Source: CAYNFT01 sp964396535 (GTDB lineage Bacteria; Chloroflexota; Dehalococcoidia; Dehalococcoidales; UBA2162). From it: 31,799 nt of DNA. The stretch is from the NCBI GenBank assembly GCA_964396535.1, contig CAYNFT010000014.1, positions 1 through 31,799 on the forward strand, read 5' to 3'. Positions within the stretch are counted from its first letter, which is position 1, and the number at the start of each line of letters is the position of its first letter. This document shows, piece after piece, positions 15,688-24,376 of the stretch. The notes beneath the pieces are model-generated. The model ran no database searches. It had not been told where the DNA came from and saw nothing but the letters and a program-made list of their open reading frames with translations. Made by a program: the position numbers and the translations under genes.

Positions 15688-16074
15688 ATGGCGAGCAAAG
15701 ACAATGCTAGCATAGAGATTAATCCGCAGATGGAACGAAAGGCTGCAGAGAGAGCAAGAGACAGAGCCAGCAATGCAAAGTGGAGCCTTGAGATTGCTGT
15801 ATTCCTGTTCGCCGTTCTAATTACGGTCATAATCTTAGCTACATATACAAGAGTAGGTCTTGAGATTGTGGCACCTATTGCCATCCTTGGACTAGCCATA
15901 GTCTGGATTGTGGGATGGAGACGGGGGAAGCAACTATACCAGCGTTTCTACGATGAAGAGATAACAAAAATGGAGGGTGAGTTCAAAAAGGCATTAGAAG
16001 AAGCGGTTAAGGAAACGGTAGAGGAAACAATAGAGGATAAGGTTCAGAAAGCACTGCGCCAAAGGTGGCAGTAG
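15688..16074 (+). CDS. Small two-helix membrane protein with a charged C-terminal tail
   Basis: 128 residues, no family recognised. A charged N-terminus (residues 1-30, Arg/Ala-rich helix) is followed by two membrane helices (about 33-53 and 56-76), then WRRGKQ and a long Glu/Lys helix (about 85-128) likely to form a coiled coil in the cytosol. GAGGGAGTGA precedes the ATG. It lies within the pilus operon, between the large surface protein and the PilO-like gene. It may be an accessory assembly factor, but only position supports that. Confidence 0.7.
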   Translation: MASKDNASIEINPQMERKAAERARDRASNAKWSLEIAVFLFAVLITVIILATYTRVGLEIVAPIAILGLAIVWIVGWRRGKQLYQRFYDEEITKMEGEFKKALEEAVKETVEETIEDKVQKALRQRWQ

Positions 16075-16278
16075 CGAGAAAACGTGCCCGCTTTGTCTCC
16101 AATCTTTGGAACAAGTCCAGAACTGGTGAGTGTAATGCTTTTTTGTCAATTACCTCAAGGTGCCCCACCATTGTTAGTGAAGCGTGCCAATCTTTAACTA
16201 TAGTCCTGCCTTTCGGCGGGTTAATTTCGGTGTTGTATGCCTAGCTAAACACACAGAACTAAAAGATAGAGCTAAAAG

Positions 16279-17259
16279 ATGGAAACTATAAAGAATATAC
16301 TAACCAGACTTGGGCCTACGGGAGGCGCGGTTCTAAGCGGCCTAATAGTGATTATCTACATTAGCCTTGGTTTTCTCTTTTTTCAGCAGGGTGTAAAGCA
16401 AAGACAACATACGGAGCAAATTGTCAAGCTAAGTGCTATAATCGCCAGGCCATTGCCCAGCGCCGAGGAATTGCAGACAGAATATGATGCATGTAACCGC
16501 TCTCTCGCCCCGATGCCCGATAGCGATGCCATTGCCCTGCTGGTTAGTATAGCTGAGCAGAGCGGAATTGATATTAGTGAGGATATCGGTGAGTTCCGTG
16601 TTCCCCCAGCCACCCACAGACAGGAGAAGGTAGGTGAAAACATATATCAGACTATCTCCTTCAGGAATATTCATGTGCAGGGTAGTTACGACGATGTCAT
16701 GGCTTTCATTTCCATCCTCGACTCAGGTGAGATACTAGAGACCCTCGTATTAAAGACGGTAATTACTAATCAGGTCATAGTTACTCTCACAGGCGAAGAG
16801 AGGGACAGAAGGGCAGAATTTAGCAATGTAAAATCGGCGGTAGAAGACATGATGATGGATAATAATCTGTTAGTGCTGCCTAATCCGATGAGATTTGCTG
16901 GTGGCATTGCCACTAACTTTATGGGAGACTCCCCTGACACAGAGGGTACGACTGAAGGTTTTCCCGATATTACTACCACGGCTGCCGAAAAAGGCTACAG
17001 CGGGATTGCCACTCCGAGTGACGGGTATGTGCTCTATAGGCACGACAGAATCTCCGAGGACGATAGCACCCAGTATGAGACGGTAAGCTATCTCCCCACA
17101 CTCAGCACTACATATTACTATACCTGTGAGGCTGATGGGACAGTGCGCCAGTGGGGAGGGCCAAATGTAGCGACAGCAAGGGAGTATCTGAGTAGTGGGG
17201 AAACTAAGATTGAGATTAAAGCCGCCGTGGATGTTGATATCTATACTAAGGTCGAGTGA
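16279..17259 (+). CDS. pilO: PilO-like protein with a pilin body inserted
   Basis: 326 residues; PilO proteins are usually about 200. One membrane helix (17-37) is followed by a coiled coil and a ferredoxin-like region (about 60-175: SDAIALLVSIAEQSGI, then YDDVMAFISILDSGEILET). Then ELVLKTVITNQVIVTL-type strands break off at about 177 and resume at the C-terminal end as EIKAAVDVDIYTK, the usual PilO ending. The intervening about 130 residues (VKSAVEDMMMDNNLLVLP, then DGYVLYRHD, then YYTCEADGTVRQW) match the globular body of the pilin encoded at 18894-19319. In pilus machines PilN/PilO link platform and outer parts. A weak Shine-Dalgarno site precedes the ATG. Confidence 0.78.
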   Translation: METIKNILTRLGPTGGAVLSGLIVIIYISLGFLFFQQGVKQRQHTEQIVKLSAIIARPLPSAEELQTEYDACNRSLAPMPDSDAIALLVSIAEQSGIDISEDIGEFRVPPATHRQEKVGENIYQTISFRNIHVQGSYDDVMAFISILDSGEILETLVLKTVITNQVIVTLTGEERDRRAEFSNVKSAVEDMMMDNNLLVLPNPMRFAGGIATNFMGDSPDTEGTTEGFPDITTTAAEKGYSGIATPSDGYVLYRHDRISEDDSTQYETVSYLPTLSTTYYYTCEADGTVRQWGGPNVATAREYLSSGETKIEIKAAVDVDIYTKVE

Positions 17260-17299
17260 CAGCCTTTAATTGCGGGATAGTTAGAGGAGAAAGAATAGA

Positions 17300-18712
17300 G
17301 TGATAACTCTTGAATTTAGTAGCACTGACATTAGACTTATGGAGACCAACGGTGAGAAGGTCGTAAGGTGGGCAAGTCATTCTCTTGAACCAGGCATGTT
17401 TGAAGAGGAAGCGATTTCAGACCCCCATGTTTTAAGTACCGCGATCAGGCAGCTTATGACCTCCAGTGGCATACAAGGGAGGGATGTCATCGCTAGTGTC
17501 AGTGGTCTTTATTCGCTATGCCGCATCGTGAAAGTGCCCACTCCTCTGGGAGAACCAGTAACCGAAGAAGCGGTTTTAGAGGCAGCGGAGCAGGTAATAC
17601 CTTTAGGTGAGGAAGATCCGTATCTCTCGTGGCAAACTATTGCCACCGGTGAGGGTGGTCAGCAAGTGATGGTGGTAGGCGTGCCCCGAGATGTGATAGA
17701 TAGCGAAGTGCGAACCTTGAAGTCAGCAGGTATCAATCCCCGCGTACTGGACCTCAAGGCTATGGCGCTAGCAAGAGCAGTGAATAGGGAGCAGGCTCTT
17801 ATCCTTAATATTGAGCCTACCAGCCTTGATGTAGTTATGATAATCGACAATATAGCTGAGGTTATGCGTACCACTGAGTGGCAGCAGGAAGAGCTTTCCT
17901 CAGAAGAGGAGGCGGAGTATTTGGTCTCAGCACTGGAGCTAACAGTGAGCTTCTACAATGCACATCATCCCGACTCCTCTCTTGACCCAGCTACCCCCCT
18001 CTTCATCACCGGGCCAATGTCCGGCGACCTCGACCTGATAGATAAGCTACGAACCAGGGTGGAATATCCCATCGAGCCGCTGTTACCTCCGCTGGAGTAT
18101 CCAGGACACCTGCCCGTCTCACAGTATGCGGTCAATATAGGGCTTGCTCTGAAGGGGACAGCGGTATCCAAAAACATAGAGCAAGGCGGTTATTTGCCAC
18201 TCGATATCAATCTCCTGCCCCAGGTCTATCGCCCGTGGAGGCCCTCACGCAAGCAGATATACTTCTGTTGTGCGATAATTGCTGCCATCGCCCTGCTGTT
18301 CCCTCTATACAAAGTAACTACTGGGGCTATGGCCGAGACCAGTGCCCTGAAAACAAAATACACTGCCATCAATAGACTACTGGAAATGAGGAAGGCTGAA
18401 ATAAAAGAGCGTGAGCCACTGCAGATAACTATTGCCGAGTATAGTACTATTGTGGATATGGGTAGTGGCTTTATCGAAGACATAGAAGTTATCAACAGCC
18501 AAGCTGAGATGCTCGGTATTGATGTGAAGTCAATTACCCACCAAGGTTTCTCTATAAGTATTGTGTGTCAGGCAGATAGTTACATCAGCTTTAGAAACTA
18601 CTTAACCGCTCTGGAGCAGAGCGGCCGGTTTCTCAGTCCTATCCCCCCACCCGAGCGTTTCCCCTATCTGGAAGGGGGCACTGTTACCATCAAACCCTTA
18701 CCTAGTGAGTGA
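17300..18712 (+). CDS. PilM-PilN fusion, type IV pilus assembly
   Basis: 470 residues. Residues 1-300 have an actin-like PilM fold (ITLEFSSTDIRLM start, ASVSGLYSLCRIVKVP, and the phosphate-loop-like LILNIEPTSLDVVMI). Residues 310-470 are PilN: LDINLLPQVYRPW (the INLLP motif that PilN uses to bind PilM), one membrane helix (about 320-340), then a coiled coil and a ferredoxin-like domain. In most bacteria PilM and PilN are separate proteins held together by that motif; here they are one chain. GTG start with AGAGGAGA upstream. Last plus-strand gene of the operon. Confidence 0.9.
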   Translation: MITLEFSSTDIRLMETNGEKVVRWASHSLEPGMFEEEAISDPHVLSTAIRQLMTSSGIQGRDVIASVSGLYSLCRIVKVPTPLGEPVTEEAVLEAAEQVIPLGEEDPYLSWQTIATGEGGQQVMVVGVPRDVIDSEVRTLKSAGINPRVLDLKAMALARAVNREQALILNIEPTSLDVVMIIDNIAEVMRTTEWQQEELSSEEEAEYLVSALELTVSFYNAHHPDSSLDPATPLFITGPMSGDLDLIDKLRTRVEYPIEPLLPPLEYPGHLPVSQYAVNIGLALKGTAVSKNIEQGGYLPLDINLLPQVYRPWRPSRKQIYFCCAIIAAIALLFPLYKVTTGAMAETSALKTKYTAINRLLEMRKAEIKEREPLQITIAEYSTIVDMGSGFIEDIEVINSQAEMLGIDVKSITHQGFSISIVCQADSYISFRNYLTALEQSGRFLSPIPPPERFPYLEGGTVTIKPLPSE

Positions 18713-18792
18713 GCAAAAGGATGATAATAGTAGACTCGCCTTCCTTCCTTAGTCTATGAGTATAGACTCAAAGGGATTCACGTTACTACACA

Positions 18793-18839
18793 TGAAAAAG
18801 AACAGGTGCCCAGTTCTACATTTCTGGACACCTGTTCTT
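18793..18839 (-). terminator. Terminator of the major pilin gene
   Basis: AAGAACAGGTG (18798-18808) pairs with CACCTGTTCTT (18829-18839), extended after one mismatch by CCAG/CTGG, with a 10-base loop. The minus strand runs into TTCTTTTTC. It lies between the converging pilus operon and pilin gene, so it may serve both, though the plus-strand T-run is poor. Confidence 0.8.
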
Positions 18840-18893
18840 CAATACCTCCACACTCCTACTACCACCCCGCCTAAGTTACCTTTTTACCATAGA

Positions 18894-19319
18894 TTACTCA
18901 TAGCCGGTGGTATCTTGATATACCGTTCCATCAGCATCGACATAGTAGGTTCCCTTGGTTATCTCATTGGCGAGATATCTGACAAGACTGTTTAGGCCAT
19001 TGTCAGCTATTATATCGTGGTCAAACAGTAAGTATCCGTTCTTGTCGCCAGCCTGATATGAAACTCCATCCGGGTCTTTTTTCTTGACCGTAATCACAGC
19101 CGCTGTCGCATGGGGAAATGCGCTCATATTGGCAGTAGCTGAGCCGCTGCCCACATAACCGCTTGGTAGTGCGCTCAGGTTGTTATCGACCATCATGGCG
19201 GTTACCGCCAGCTGGACGTCAGCCAGCTCAGTTTCTGATGCTTCCGATTTACCGGCACCCATAAACCGCCCGACATTGGGGATGACCACCGCTGCCAGCA
19301 CGCCGAGGATGGCAATCAC
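18894..19319 (-). CDS. pilA: Type IV major pilin (start missing in the gap)
   Basis: The visible part begins at VIAILGVLAAVVIPNVGRF, the conserved hydrophobic helix of type IV pilins just after the FTLVELL cleavage region, which falls in the 19320-19419 gap. It continues for about 140 residues: EASETELADVQLAVTAMM, VDNNLSALPSG, DKNGYLLFDHD, then GTYYVDADGTVYQ. The body is similar to the inserted domain of the PilO-like protein. It has its own promoter (19444-19472) and a strong terminator, consistent with a highly expressed monocistronic subunit gene. It is read against the pilus operon. Confidence 0.9.
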   Translation of the reverse strand: MIAILGVLAAVVIPNVGRFMGAGKSEASETELADVQLAVTAMMVDNNLSALPSGYVGSGSATANMSAFPHATAAVITVKKKDPDGVSYQAGDKNGYLLFDHDIIADNGLNSLVRYLANEITKGTYYVDADGTVYQDTTGYE

Positions 19320-19419
19320 NNNNNNNNNNNNNNNNNNNNNNNNNNNNNNNNNNNNNNNNNNNNNNNNNNNNNNNNNNNNNNNNNNNNNNNNNNNNNNNNN
19401 NNNNNNNNNNNNNNNNNNN
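19320..19419. other. Assembly gap (100 N) over the pilin start
   Basis: Placeholder of exactly 100 N. It hides the pilin ribosome site, start codon and prepilin cleavage motif. Unlike the other two gaps, no tandem repeat is visible at its edges; the conserved pilin N-terminus, which recurs between paralogues, could have caused the break. Confidence 0.95.
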
Positions 19420-19443
19420 CTTTTATTCCAGGCTACATATAAC

Positions 19444-19472
19444 AATATAGGGCATGGCAGAGGTACTGACAA
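19444..19472 (-). promoter_or_regulatory. Promoter of the major pilin gene
   Basis: On the minus strand, TTGTCA (19467-19472), a 17-base spacer and TATATT (19444-19449). The expected start is near 19437, shortly before the gap that contains the pilin start. Confidence 0.7.
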
Positions 19473-19560
19473 TCCTGCAAGTGGGTGATTTTAGAAGTTG
19501 ACAGGCTAACTCTTTTGGGTGAGAGGGTTTGGGCTACCGAGATAGGCGAATTCTAGCCCG

Positions 19561-20229
19561 TTACTCCTTATGTGGAACAAGCCCCTTCTCAACGGCATAA
19601 GCCGCAGCCTGGCTTCGGTTCGCCAGGTGCAGCTTCTCCATAATATTCTGCAGGTGGGTCTTTACCGTATTCTCGGAAATGAACAAGGCATCAGCAATTT
19701 CCCTATTAGTTGCCCCTTTAGCCACCAGTTGCAGTACCTCTCCCTCTCGCGGACTCAAGTCAGCGTTTACTTCCTCTACGGGTTTCCTATCCACCCCGGT
19801 GGAGAGGTCTTGGAACTCAGCAAGCAGCTTTGTTGCCATAAGGGGTGAAACCATAGCCCCACCCTGAGCAATGTGACGGATGGCCTGAACCAGCTCCTCT
19901 GGCTCAGCCTTCTTTAGGAGGTAACCCCTGGCACCAAATTTCACAGAGGCGAAGAGGTCAGCCTCCATTTCAGAGACAGTCAGGACAAGGACATTAACCT
20001 GTGGCATCTCTGTCTGAAGGGCTTGAATGGCTTCTAATCCGCTGCAGCGTGGCATATTAAGGTCCATCAGAATCACATCGGGGACGATTTCCTTAGCCTT
20101 CTGTATTGCCTCCAGCCCATCTGCTGCCTCCCCCACCACCTCCAGACCATTCTGATTAGCCATTACAGCGGCGATACCACGACGAAACAGAGTATGGTCG
20201 TCCACTATCAGCACTTTAATAGTTTCCAT
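19561..20229 (-). CDS. NarL/LuxR-family response regulator, partner of the adjacent kinase
   Basis: 222 residues and canonical. Receiver: acidic pair D10/D11 in IVDDH, phospho-acceptor D56 (ILMDLNMP), T83-84 region LVLTVSE, and Lys in YLLKKA. LuxR HTH about 150-212: LSPREGEVLQLVAKG, NREIADAL, then VKTHLQNIMEKL. Its ATG starts one base after the stop of the histidine kinase gene, with GAGG inside the kinase's last codons, so the two are translationally coupled. DNA targets are unknown; the neighbouring pilin and pilus genes are plausible. Confidence 0.95.
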   Translation of the reverse strand: METIKVLIVDDHTLFRRGIAAVMANQNGLEVVGEAADGLEAIQKAKEIVPDVILMDLNMPRCSGLEAIQALQTEMPQVNVLVLTVSEMEADLFASVKFGARGYLLKKAEPEELVQAIRHIAQGGAMVSPLMATKLLAEFQDLSTGVDRKPVEEVNADLSPREGEVLQLVAKGATNREIADALFISENTVKTHLQNIMEKLHLANRSQAAAYAVEKGLVPHKE

Positions 20230-20230
20230 T

Positions 20231-21409
20231 TCATAACCTCACTTTCTCAAGAGGCAAGCTGACCATTAATGCTGTCCCCTCCCCAGGGGCAGTAGAGATG
20301 TTCAGCTCACCTCCGAGTGTCTCTGCCCTTTCTTTTATGATGTTTAGTCCGTGGTAGCCGGGAGGTGATTCCTCAAGGTCAGACAGGGTGAAGCCCTGCC
20401 CGTCGTCCTTAACTATCATCTCAACAGCTTCCCTGCTACTCTCCAATCTCACTTCTACCTCAGTAGCAAGGGCATGTCTCCTGACATTGGTCAGTGCCTC
20501 CTGGATAATGCGCAGCAGTTGCAGCTCAGCAACGGGTGAAAGCTGGGGAAAGGGTTTGGGATAATCAAATTGGACCTTGATGCCGTTATTATCACCGAAT
20601 TCCCGGATATAGTTTGCCATGGCTGGTATTATATTAAGGCTTCTTATTTCGGCGCTTAATTGGTCAATGGATTCCCTGATATCGTCATAGGTGTCTTGCA
20701 CTACCTTCTGAATGTCATTTAGCTCAGTGAGCGCCCGCACAGTGTTCTGCGAGGAAACGGACTCGCTTACCAGCTTTGTTTTCATATTAAGATAACCGAG
20801 TGACTGGGCTACGCCATCGTGTATCTCACGGGCAATCCTTCTGCGCTCTTCAATAATAGCTTCTCTTTCTATGCGCCGACGGATATTCAGATTAATGCGG
20901 TAGGGCACAACGGCAGCGACGAAAGAGAACAGGGTATAAACTACCAGGAGGGTGAGATTGTGTCCCTGCATAATCCAGGCCCATCTCTCCGCAAACTGGC
21001 TCAGAGCAAGGTGAGTAATAGAGAGAGAGAGGGAGGCAATAGCTGCCAGAGAGAGAGATACCCGTTCCTCAAAGAGAAGGGCTGCGGTCATGATAGGGGT
21101 AAGGGAATAGAGCAGGAAGGGACTGTTCAAACCGTTGGTATAGATGACCAGTACGATACAGAGCAGAAAGTCACCTATTAAAATTAGATAGGTCATCGTG
21201 CTCCTCTCCCGCCAGCTGAGAGGAGAGAAGACCTTCAAGACGGTATAAATGCCAAGTATGCCTAGAATAATATAGAGTTGTAGAGGAGGCATTTTCGTCA
21301 CAATTAGTGTTGACGGTCCGACTTGAGTAAACATCACCGCCAAGGTGTAAGACAAGAAGCGGTAAGCCGCTAGAAACTGGTATGCCTCTCTTTCATACCT
21401 GGTAGCCAT
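20231..21409 (-). CDS. NarX/DesK-type sensor histidine kinase
   Basis: 392 residues. About six membrane helices fill residues 15-172, with almost no extracytoplasmic domain, suggesting sensing within or at the membrane. A HisKA_3 dimerisation domain follows, with phospho-accepting H197 in REIHDGVAQSLGYL. The HATPase_c domain (about 290-388) has N-box LLRIIQEALTNVRRHA, G1 DDGQGF and G2 GYHGLNIIKERAETLGG. It phosphorylates the NarL-type regulator encoded one base downstream. It starts at ATG behind GGGGG. The promoter candidate is at 21429-21456. Confidence 0.94.
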   Translation of the reverse strand: MATRYEREAYQFLAAYRFLSYTLAVMFTQVGPSTLIVTKMPPLQLYIILGILGIYTVLKVFSPLSWRERSTMTYLILIGDFLLCIVLVIYTNGLNSPFLLYSLTPIMTAALLFEERVSLSLAAIASLSLSITHLALSQFAERWAWIMQGHNLTLLVVYTLFSFVAAVVPYRINLNIRRRIEREAIIEERRRIAREIHDGVAQSLGYLNMKTKLVSESVSSQNTVRALTELNDIQKVVQDTYDDIRESIDQLSAEIRSLNIIPAMANYIREFGDNNGIKVQFDYPKPFPQLSPVAELQLLRIIQEALTNVRRHALATEVEVRLESSREAVEMIVKDDGQGFTLSDLEESPPGYHGLNIIKERAETLGGELNISTAPGEGTALMVSLPLEKVRL

Positions 21410-21428
21410 TTTTTCCCCCGCTATTAAA

Positions 21429-21456
21429 AGTATGACATCTTATATCAATATGTCAA
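21429..21456 (-). promoter_or_regulatory. Promoter candidate of the kinase/regulator operon
   Basis: Minus strand TTGACA (21451-21456) with CATACT (21429-21434) after 16 bases; the -10 is imperfect. Within it, TGACAT and ATGTCA form an inverted repeat 11 bases apart, which could be an operator. Confidence 0.5.
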
Positions 21457-21471
21457 GTAGAGTTTATTACA

Positions 21472-22284
21472 TTACAGATACCACTGCCAGATTGCCTGTC
21501 CCCAAAGCAGGGTAACCAGAGTCGAGGCAACCAAAAAAGTAGCCGAAGGTATCGGATCTTTGCGACTTTTGATCTTTAGAGCCAGCAGTATACCAGCCAC
21601 CAGACCACCGCTTATCCATGATAGCAATATGGCTATAATCACCAGGGGGAAGCCAGTCATTAGCCCTACCAGCGCCCCTAGCTTGACATCCCCCAATCCC
21701 ATCCCACTGGGGTAGATGATAAAGGGTAGTGCCATGGCAACCAGCCCCAGAGCTCCTCCTGCAAGCGAAAGTACTGCCTGGCCAACAGCTTCCCCGGCTA
21801 CTGAACTTACCGCCTGATTAATAACTCTTCCCCCAAGTGCATCTATCTCTCCAATTCCCGGCCAGAAAAAGGAAAAAACAAAGGCAAGAGCCATACCGGG
21901 GTAGACAATCTTGTTGAGGACCAGCTGGTTTTCCAGGTCGATAACAAAAATGACGGTTAGCAAACTGGCGTAGATAAGAGATATACCCAGTTCAAGCCCA
22001 AGCCCGAATTTCCAGTAGAGGAAGGTAAACAGGAGAGCAGTCACTCCTTCTACTACGGGCAGCCTAAGCGGTATGGGAGCCTGGCAATAGCGGCACCGAC
22101 CGCGCAGCCAAATATAGCTAAACAGGGGAACCAGGTCGAGTATGCTCAGTTTATGATTGCAGGCAGAACAATGAGACGGAGGGTTAATTATAGATTGCCC
22201 CTGGGGCAATCTATCTATACATACATTAAGAAAGCTGCCCACAAATAAACCCAGCAATGTAAAAACAAATATTAATAAAGGCAA
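21472..22284 (-). CDS. pilD: Prepilin peptidase (A24 family, PilD)
   Basis: 270 residues. The N-terminal methyltransferase-type domain is present, with its zinc cysteines C39, C42, C64 and C67 (CSAC, CRYC). The catalytic aspartates are D116 (FVIDLENQ) and D199 in GMGLGDVKL. About seven membrane helices. It cleaves prepilin leaders at the inner membrane and N-methylates the new end; the substrates here include the pilin and minor pilins. The start is TTG: an in-frame TAA lies just upstream and no ATG is near. The Shine-Dalgarno site (GGGTAA) is weak. It is separated from the pilus operon and lies downstream of the signal peptidase gene on the same strand. Confidence 0.95.
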   Translation of the reverse strand: MPLLIFVFTLLGLFVGSFLNVCIDRLPQGQSIINPPSHCSACNHKLSILDLVPLFSYIWLRGRCRYCQAPIPLRLPVVEGVTALLFTFLYWKFGLGLELGISLIYASLLTVIFVIDLENQLVLNKIVYPGMALAFVFSFFWPGIGEIDALGGRVINQAVSSVAGEAVGQAVLSLAGGALGLVAMALPFIIYPSGMGLGDVKLGALVGLMTGFPLVIIAILLSWISGGLVAGILLALKIKSRKDPIPSATFLVASTLVTLLWGQAIWQWYL

Positions 22285-22456
22285 CTTTAATTACCCTATA
22301 CTAAACTGGATTGTGTCAGAGCCTATGATACAGCAGGGGAGTGAACTAAGCAACCGCTATAGTTTGAGATTGCATGTCAAGGGAGAGCGATTAGCTATAT
22401 CAGATAAGCTCCACCTCTGTTTAACCCTAGATTTGTAAACCCTGGTGCGGATTTTC

Positions 22457-23470
22457 TTAGCCTGCCTTAAATATACCCTCTTCATCGGTGAGCCGCCGGC
22501 GGCTTCTGATGCAGCCAGGAGGAAACTGAACCTTTTCCTCAGGCTTTATCTCCTCTACCTCAGGCTTAGTACTCATCTCTTGCATAGTTTCCACCAGACG
22601 AGTTAGAACCTTATTCTGTTCGGCGGCACCCTTCTTAAGCTCTTGTGATGCTTCACTTAAGCCCTGGATAGCACTGGTGTGGCTCTTAAGGTGTTCGGCA
22701 TATTCGGCTATGGCTGAGGCAAAGCTGTTTAATGCTTGCTGCGTGCCCACCATCCCCTTTTCCGTGGTCTCCATTCTCTGCTCCAGTGCCCGGCTGGTTT
22801 GCTGATTCTCTGTAATGATGGGAGCGAAGATACTTTTATGTACTATCTGCCTGCTCCGGCTTATCTCACCGGAGTAGAGATATAGAGCAAGAAGCAAGAG
22901 GGCTATAACTATGAAGATTACTCCCTGCTGACTCTGGAAGAAGAGAAGAGGAAAGCCAAGATAGGGAATCTGTTTACTTGCCTGACCCTTCAGGTCCTGA
23001 GGTCGTACCGTGAAGGGGTCTTCCCCAGTGTTATCACCCTTGGTGCGGAAGGTTATTCCAAACTCTGATTGGCGAACTTCTATCACCCGGTGAGCTACTA
23101 CCTGTGGGTAGTTATAATATTCCCGAACTGCTTGAGGAACAGTGAAAACAACGATATCTCCCACTTCAACATCAGAATGTGATATTTCTTCAATCAGAAT
23201 CAGGTCTCCAGCTTGAAGCTCTGGCTCCATACTGGTGCCGAAAACAGCCATGAAAGGCATCACCCCTCTGATAGAGAGGAAGCCAGCAATACAGATAGCT
23301 ACTATAACTAGCAGCAGTGTCGTTCGTTGCACAACCCCTCTTAGAGAGAATAAGCTAGGCAAACGAACGGCTATTCTAGCTACCAATGACAGCACGCTTT
23401 TTATTCCTCTAGTGAGGAAGGCAGCCACACGAATTACTATGATTAATATTAGTGCCGGTGCCCTTTTCAT
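22457..23470 (-). CDS. SipW/archaeal-type signal peptidase I with a coiled-coil tail
   Basis: 337 residues, longer than the usual about 190. Membrane helix at about 50-70, catalytic S80 in GTSMEP, and H127 in VAHRVIEV where most bacterial enzymes have Lys: the Ser/His pair of S26B (SipW, archaeal and ER) peptidases. KGDNTGEDP is the conserved box. A second membrane helix lies near 185-205, then a C-terminal coiled coil of about 130 residues (about 215-300). B. subtilis SipW processes TasA-type fibre proteins, and TasA-like genes lie directly upstream here, so they are the likely substrates. It starts ATG after AGAGGTAAAG. Confidence 0.9.
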   Translation of the reverse strand: MKRAPALILIIVIRVAAFLTRGIKSVLSLVARIAVRLPSLFSLRGVVQRTTLLLVIVAICIAGFLSIRGVMPFMAVFGTSMEPELQAGDLILIEEISHSDVEVGDIVVFTVPQAVREYYNYPQVVAHRVIEVRQSEFGITFRTKGDNTGEDPFTVRPQDLKGQASKQIPYLGFPLLFFQSQQGVIFIVIALLLLALYLYSGEISRSRQIVHKSIFAPIITENQQTSRALEQRMETTEKGMVGTQQALNSFASAIAEYAEHLKSHTSAIQGLSEASQELKKGAAEQNKVLTRLVETMQEMSTKPEVEEIKPEEKVQFPPGCIRSRRRLTDEEGIFKAG

Positions 23471-23556
23471 ACTTTACCTCTGGGTAACTTCACAGTATAA
23501 CTCTGGAGTTACCATCCACCCCCCTTCCCAATCCGAGGTGTCGCGTGAATTCAATA

Positions 23557-23757
23557 TTAACTACCGCCGGTAAAGGAGAGAGTGTGATTTCCAGTGCCCA
23601 CATTTTCTAAGGCGAAAGTGGCTAACCCATTCGCCAGGGTAAGCAGCCGGTAATCAGGCGTCTCGCCTGCCTCTGCAGAATCCTCAAGGTATTTTATATT
23701 GAGATACCGGTAGGCTTTTGTCAAGTTAAATATTACCTTTGTACAATCTCTAACCAT
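23557..23757 (-). CDS. Small ORF overlapping the TasA-like gene (possible remnant)
   Basis: 66 codons in another frame, starting 25 bases before the end of the TasA-like gene. The sequence is protein-like: AYRYLNIKYLEDS, then YRLLTLANGLATFALENVG, then HTLSFTGGS. It looks like the end of a beta-rich surface protein rather than a full one. There is no signal peptide and no evident Shine-Dalgarno site; ATG overlaps upstream codons. It may be a coupled small gene, or the tail of a deleted paralogue. Confidence 0.45.
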   Translation of the reverse strand: MVRDCTKVIFNLTKAYRYLNIKYLEDSAEAGETPDYRLLTLANGLATFALENVGTGNHTLSFTGGS

Positions 23758-24263
23758 AGCTGTGGTTGTACACTAGCACCGCTCAGGGATTTCCAAGGGT
23801 GCAGACGGTAGCCACCCCCGGTGAGTTGAACCTTGTAGGGACTGGCGCCGGTGCCATTGGCCCAGGTAAAGAGAACCTCTGAGTTTTCCAGGTTCAGGAC
23901 CTGGGTAATCCCATGCTCATCGGCTGTGGCGTCATTATTGTCCCAGAATACTAGCGCCATATTAAGGTGTTCGTAATACCTGGACAGTTCCCCGGTATTG
24001 ATGAGGTGAACCTTTATTATCAGGTCACCGGTATAATTGGTGTCTGGGGTTACTGTGAATAGGGCACCCGATGACCAACTACCGGTATAGTCACCAAAGA
24101 CGGTCGGTGCCAGTGCCGTCAGGTTCTCTGCTGTCACCGTGGCGAAATCCGATTCTATCGCAGTGACGCCAATAGTAGCTGTAGCTGACGTGAAAGTGGA
24201 GGCAAACGTGCCACCGGTGGCTACCAGTACTGCCACTATAGCTATGATTAACAGCTTCTTCAC
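23733..24263 (-). CDS. TasA/camelysin-like secreted protein
   Basis: 176 residues. Signal sequence MKKLLIIAIVAVLVATGGTFA, with the short GGTFA end typical of SipW-processed proteins, then a beta-rich body (VTAIESDFATVTAEN, LIIKVHLINTGELS, LNMALVFWDNND, EVLFTWANGTG). It ends in LWLEIVQR, matching the end KVVQRSP of the neighbouring Ub-like fusion, so the two are paralogues and this one is complete. It is expected outside the cell, perhaps as fibre subunit (by analogy with TasA). GTG start with AAGGAGAGG. Next but one upstream of the SipW-like peptidase. Confidence 0.82.
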   Translation of the reverse strand: MKKLLIIAIVAVLVATGGTFASTFTSATATIGVTAIESDFATVTAENLTALAPTVFGDYTGSWSSGALFTVTPDTNYTGDLIIKVHLINTGELSRYYEHLNMALVFWDNNDATADEHGITQVLNLENSEVLFTWANGTGASPYKVQLTGGGYRLHPWKSLSGASVQPQLWLEIVQR

Positions 24264-24328
24264 TTTTCCTCTCCTTGTTCCTCTTCCCCTCAGTTCCTAC
24301 TGTCTTTCTTATTTACCTCGAGCCTCCT

Positions 24329-24376
24329 GGGGCTCCCCCAGCTGAGAGCCCCGTTATAAACAGCCTTCAGGCTGTT
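24329..24376 (-). repeat. Two hairpins between the TasA-like genes
   Basis: GGGGCTC/GAGCCCC (24329-24335, 24346-24352) and AACAGCC/GGCTGTT (24359-24365, 24370-24376). The second overlaps the stop codon of the upstream gene on the minus strand. Neither has a good T-run, so they are more likely attenuators or mRNA-stabilising structures that set different levels of the two proteins. Confidence 0.5.
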
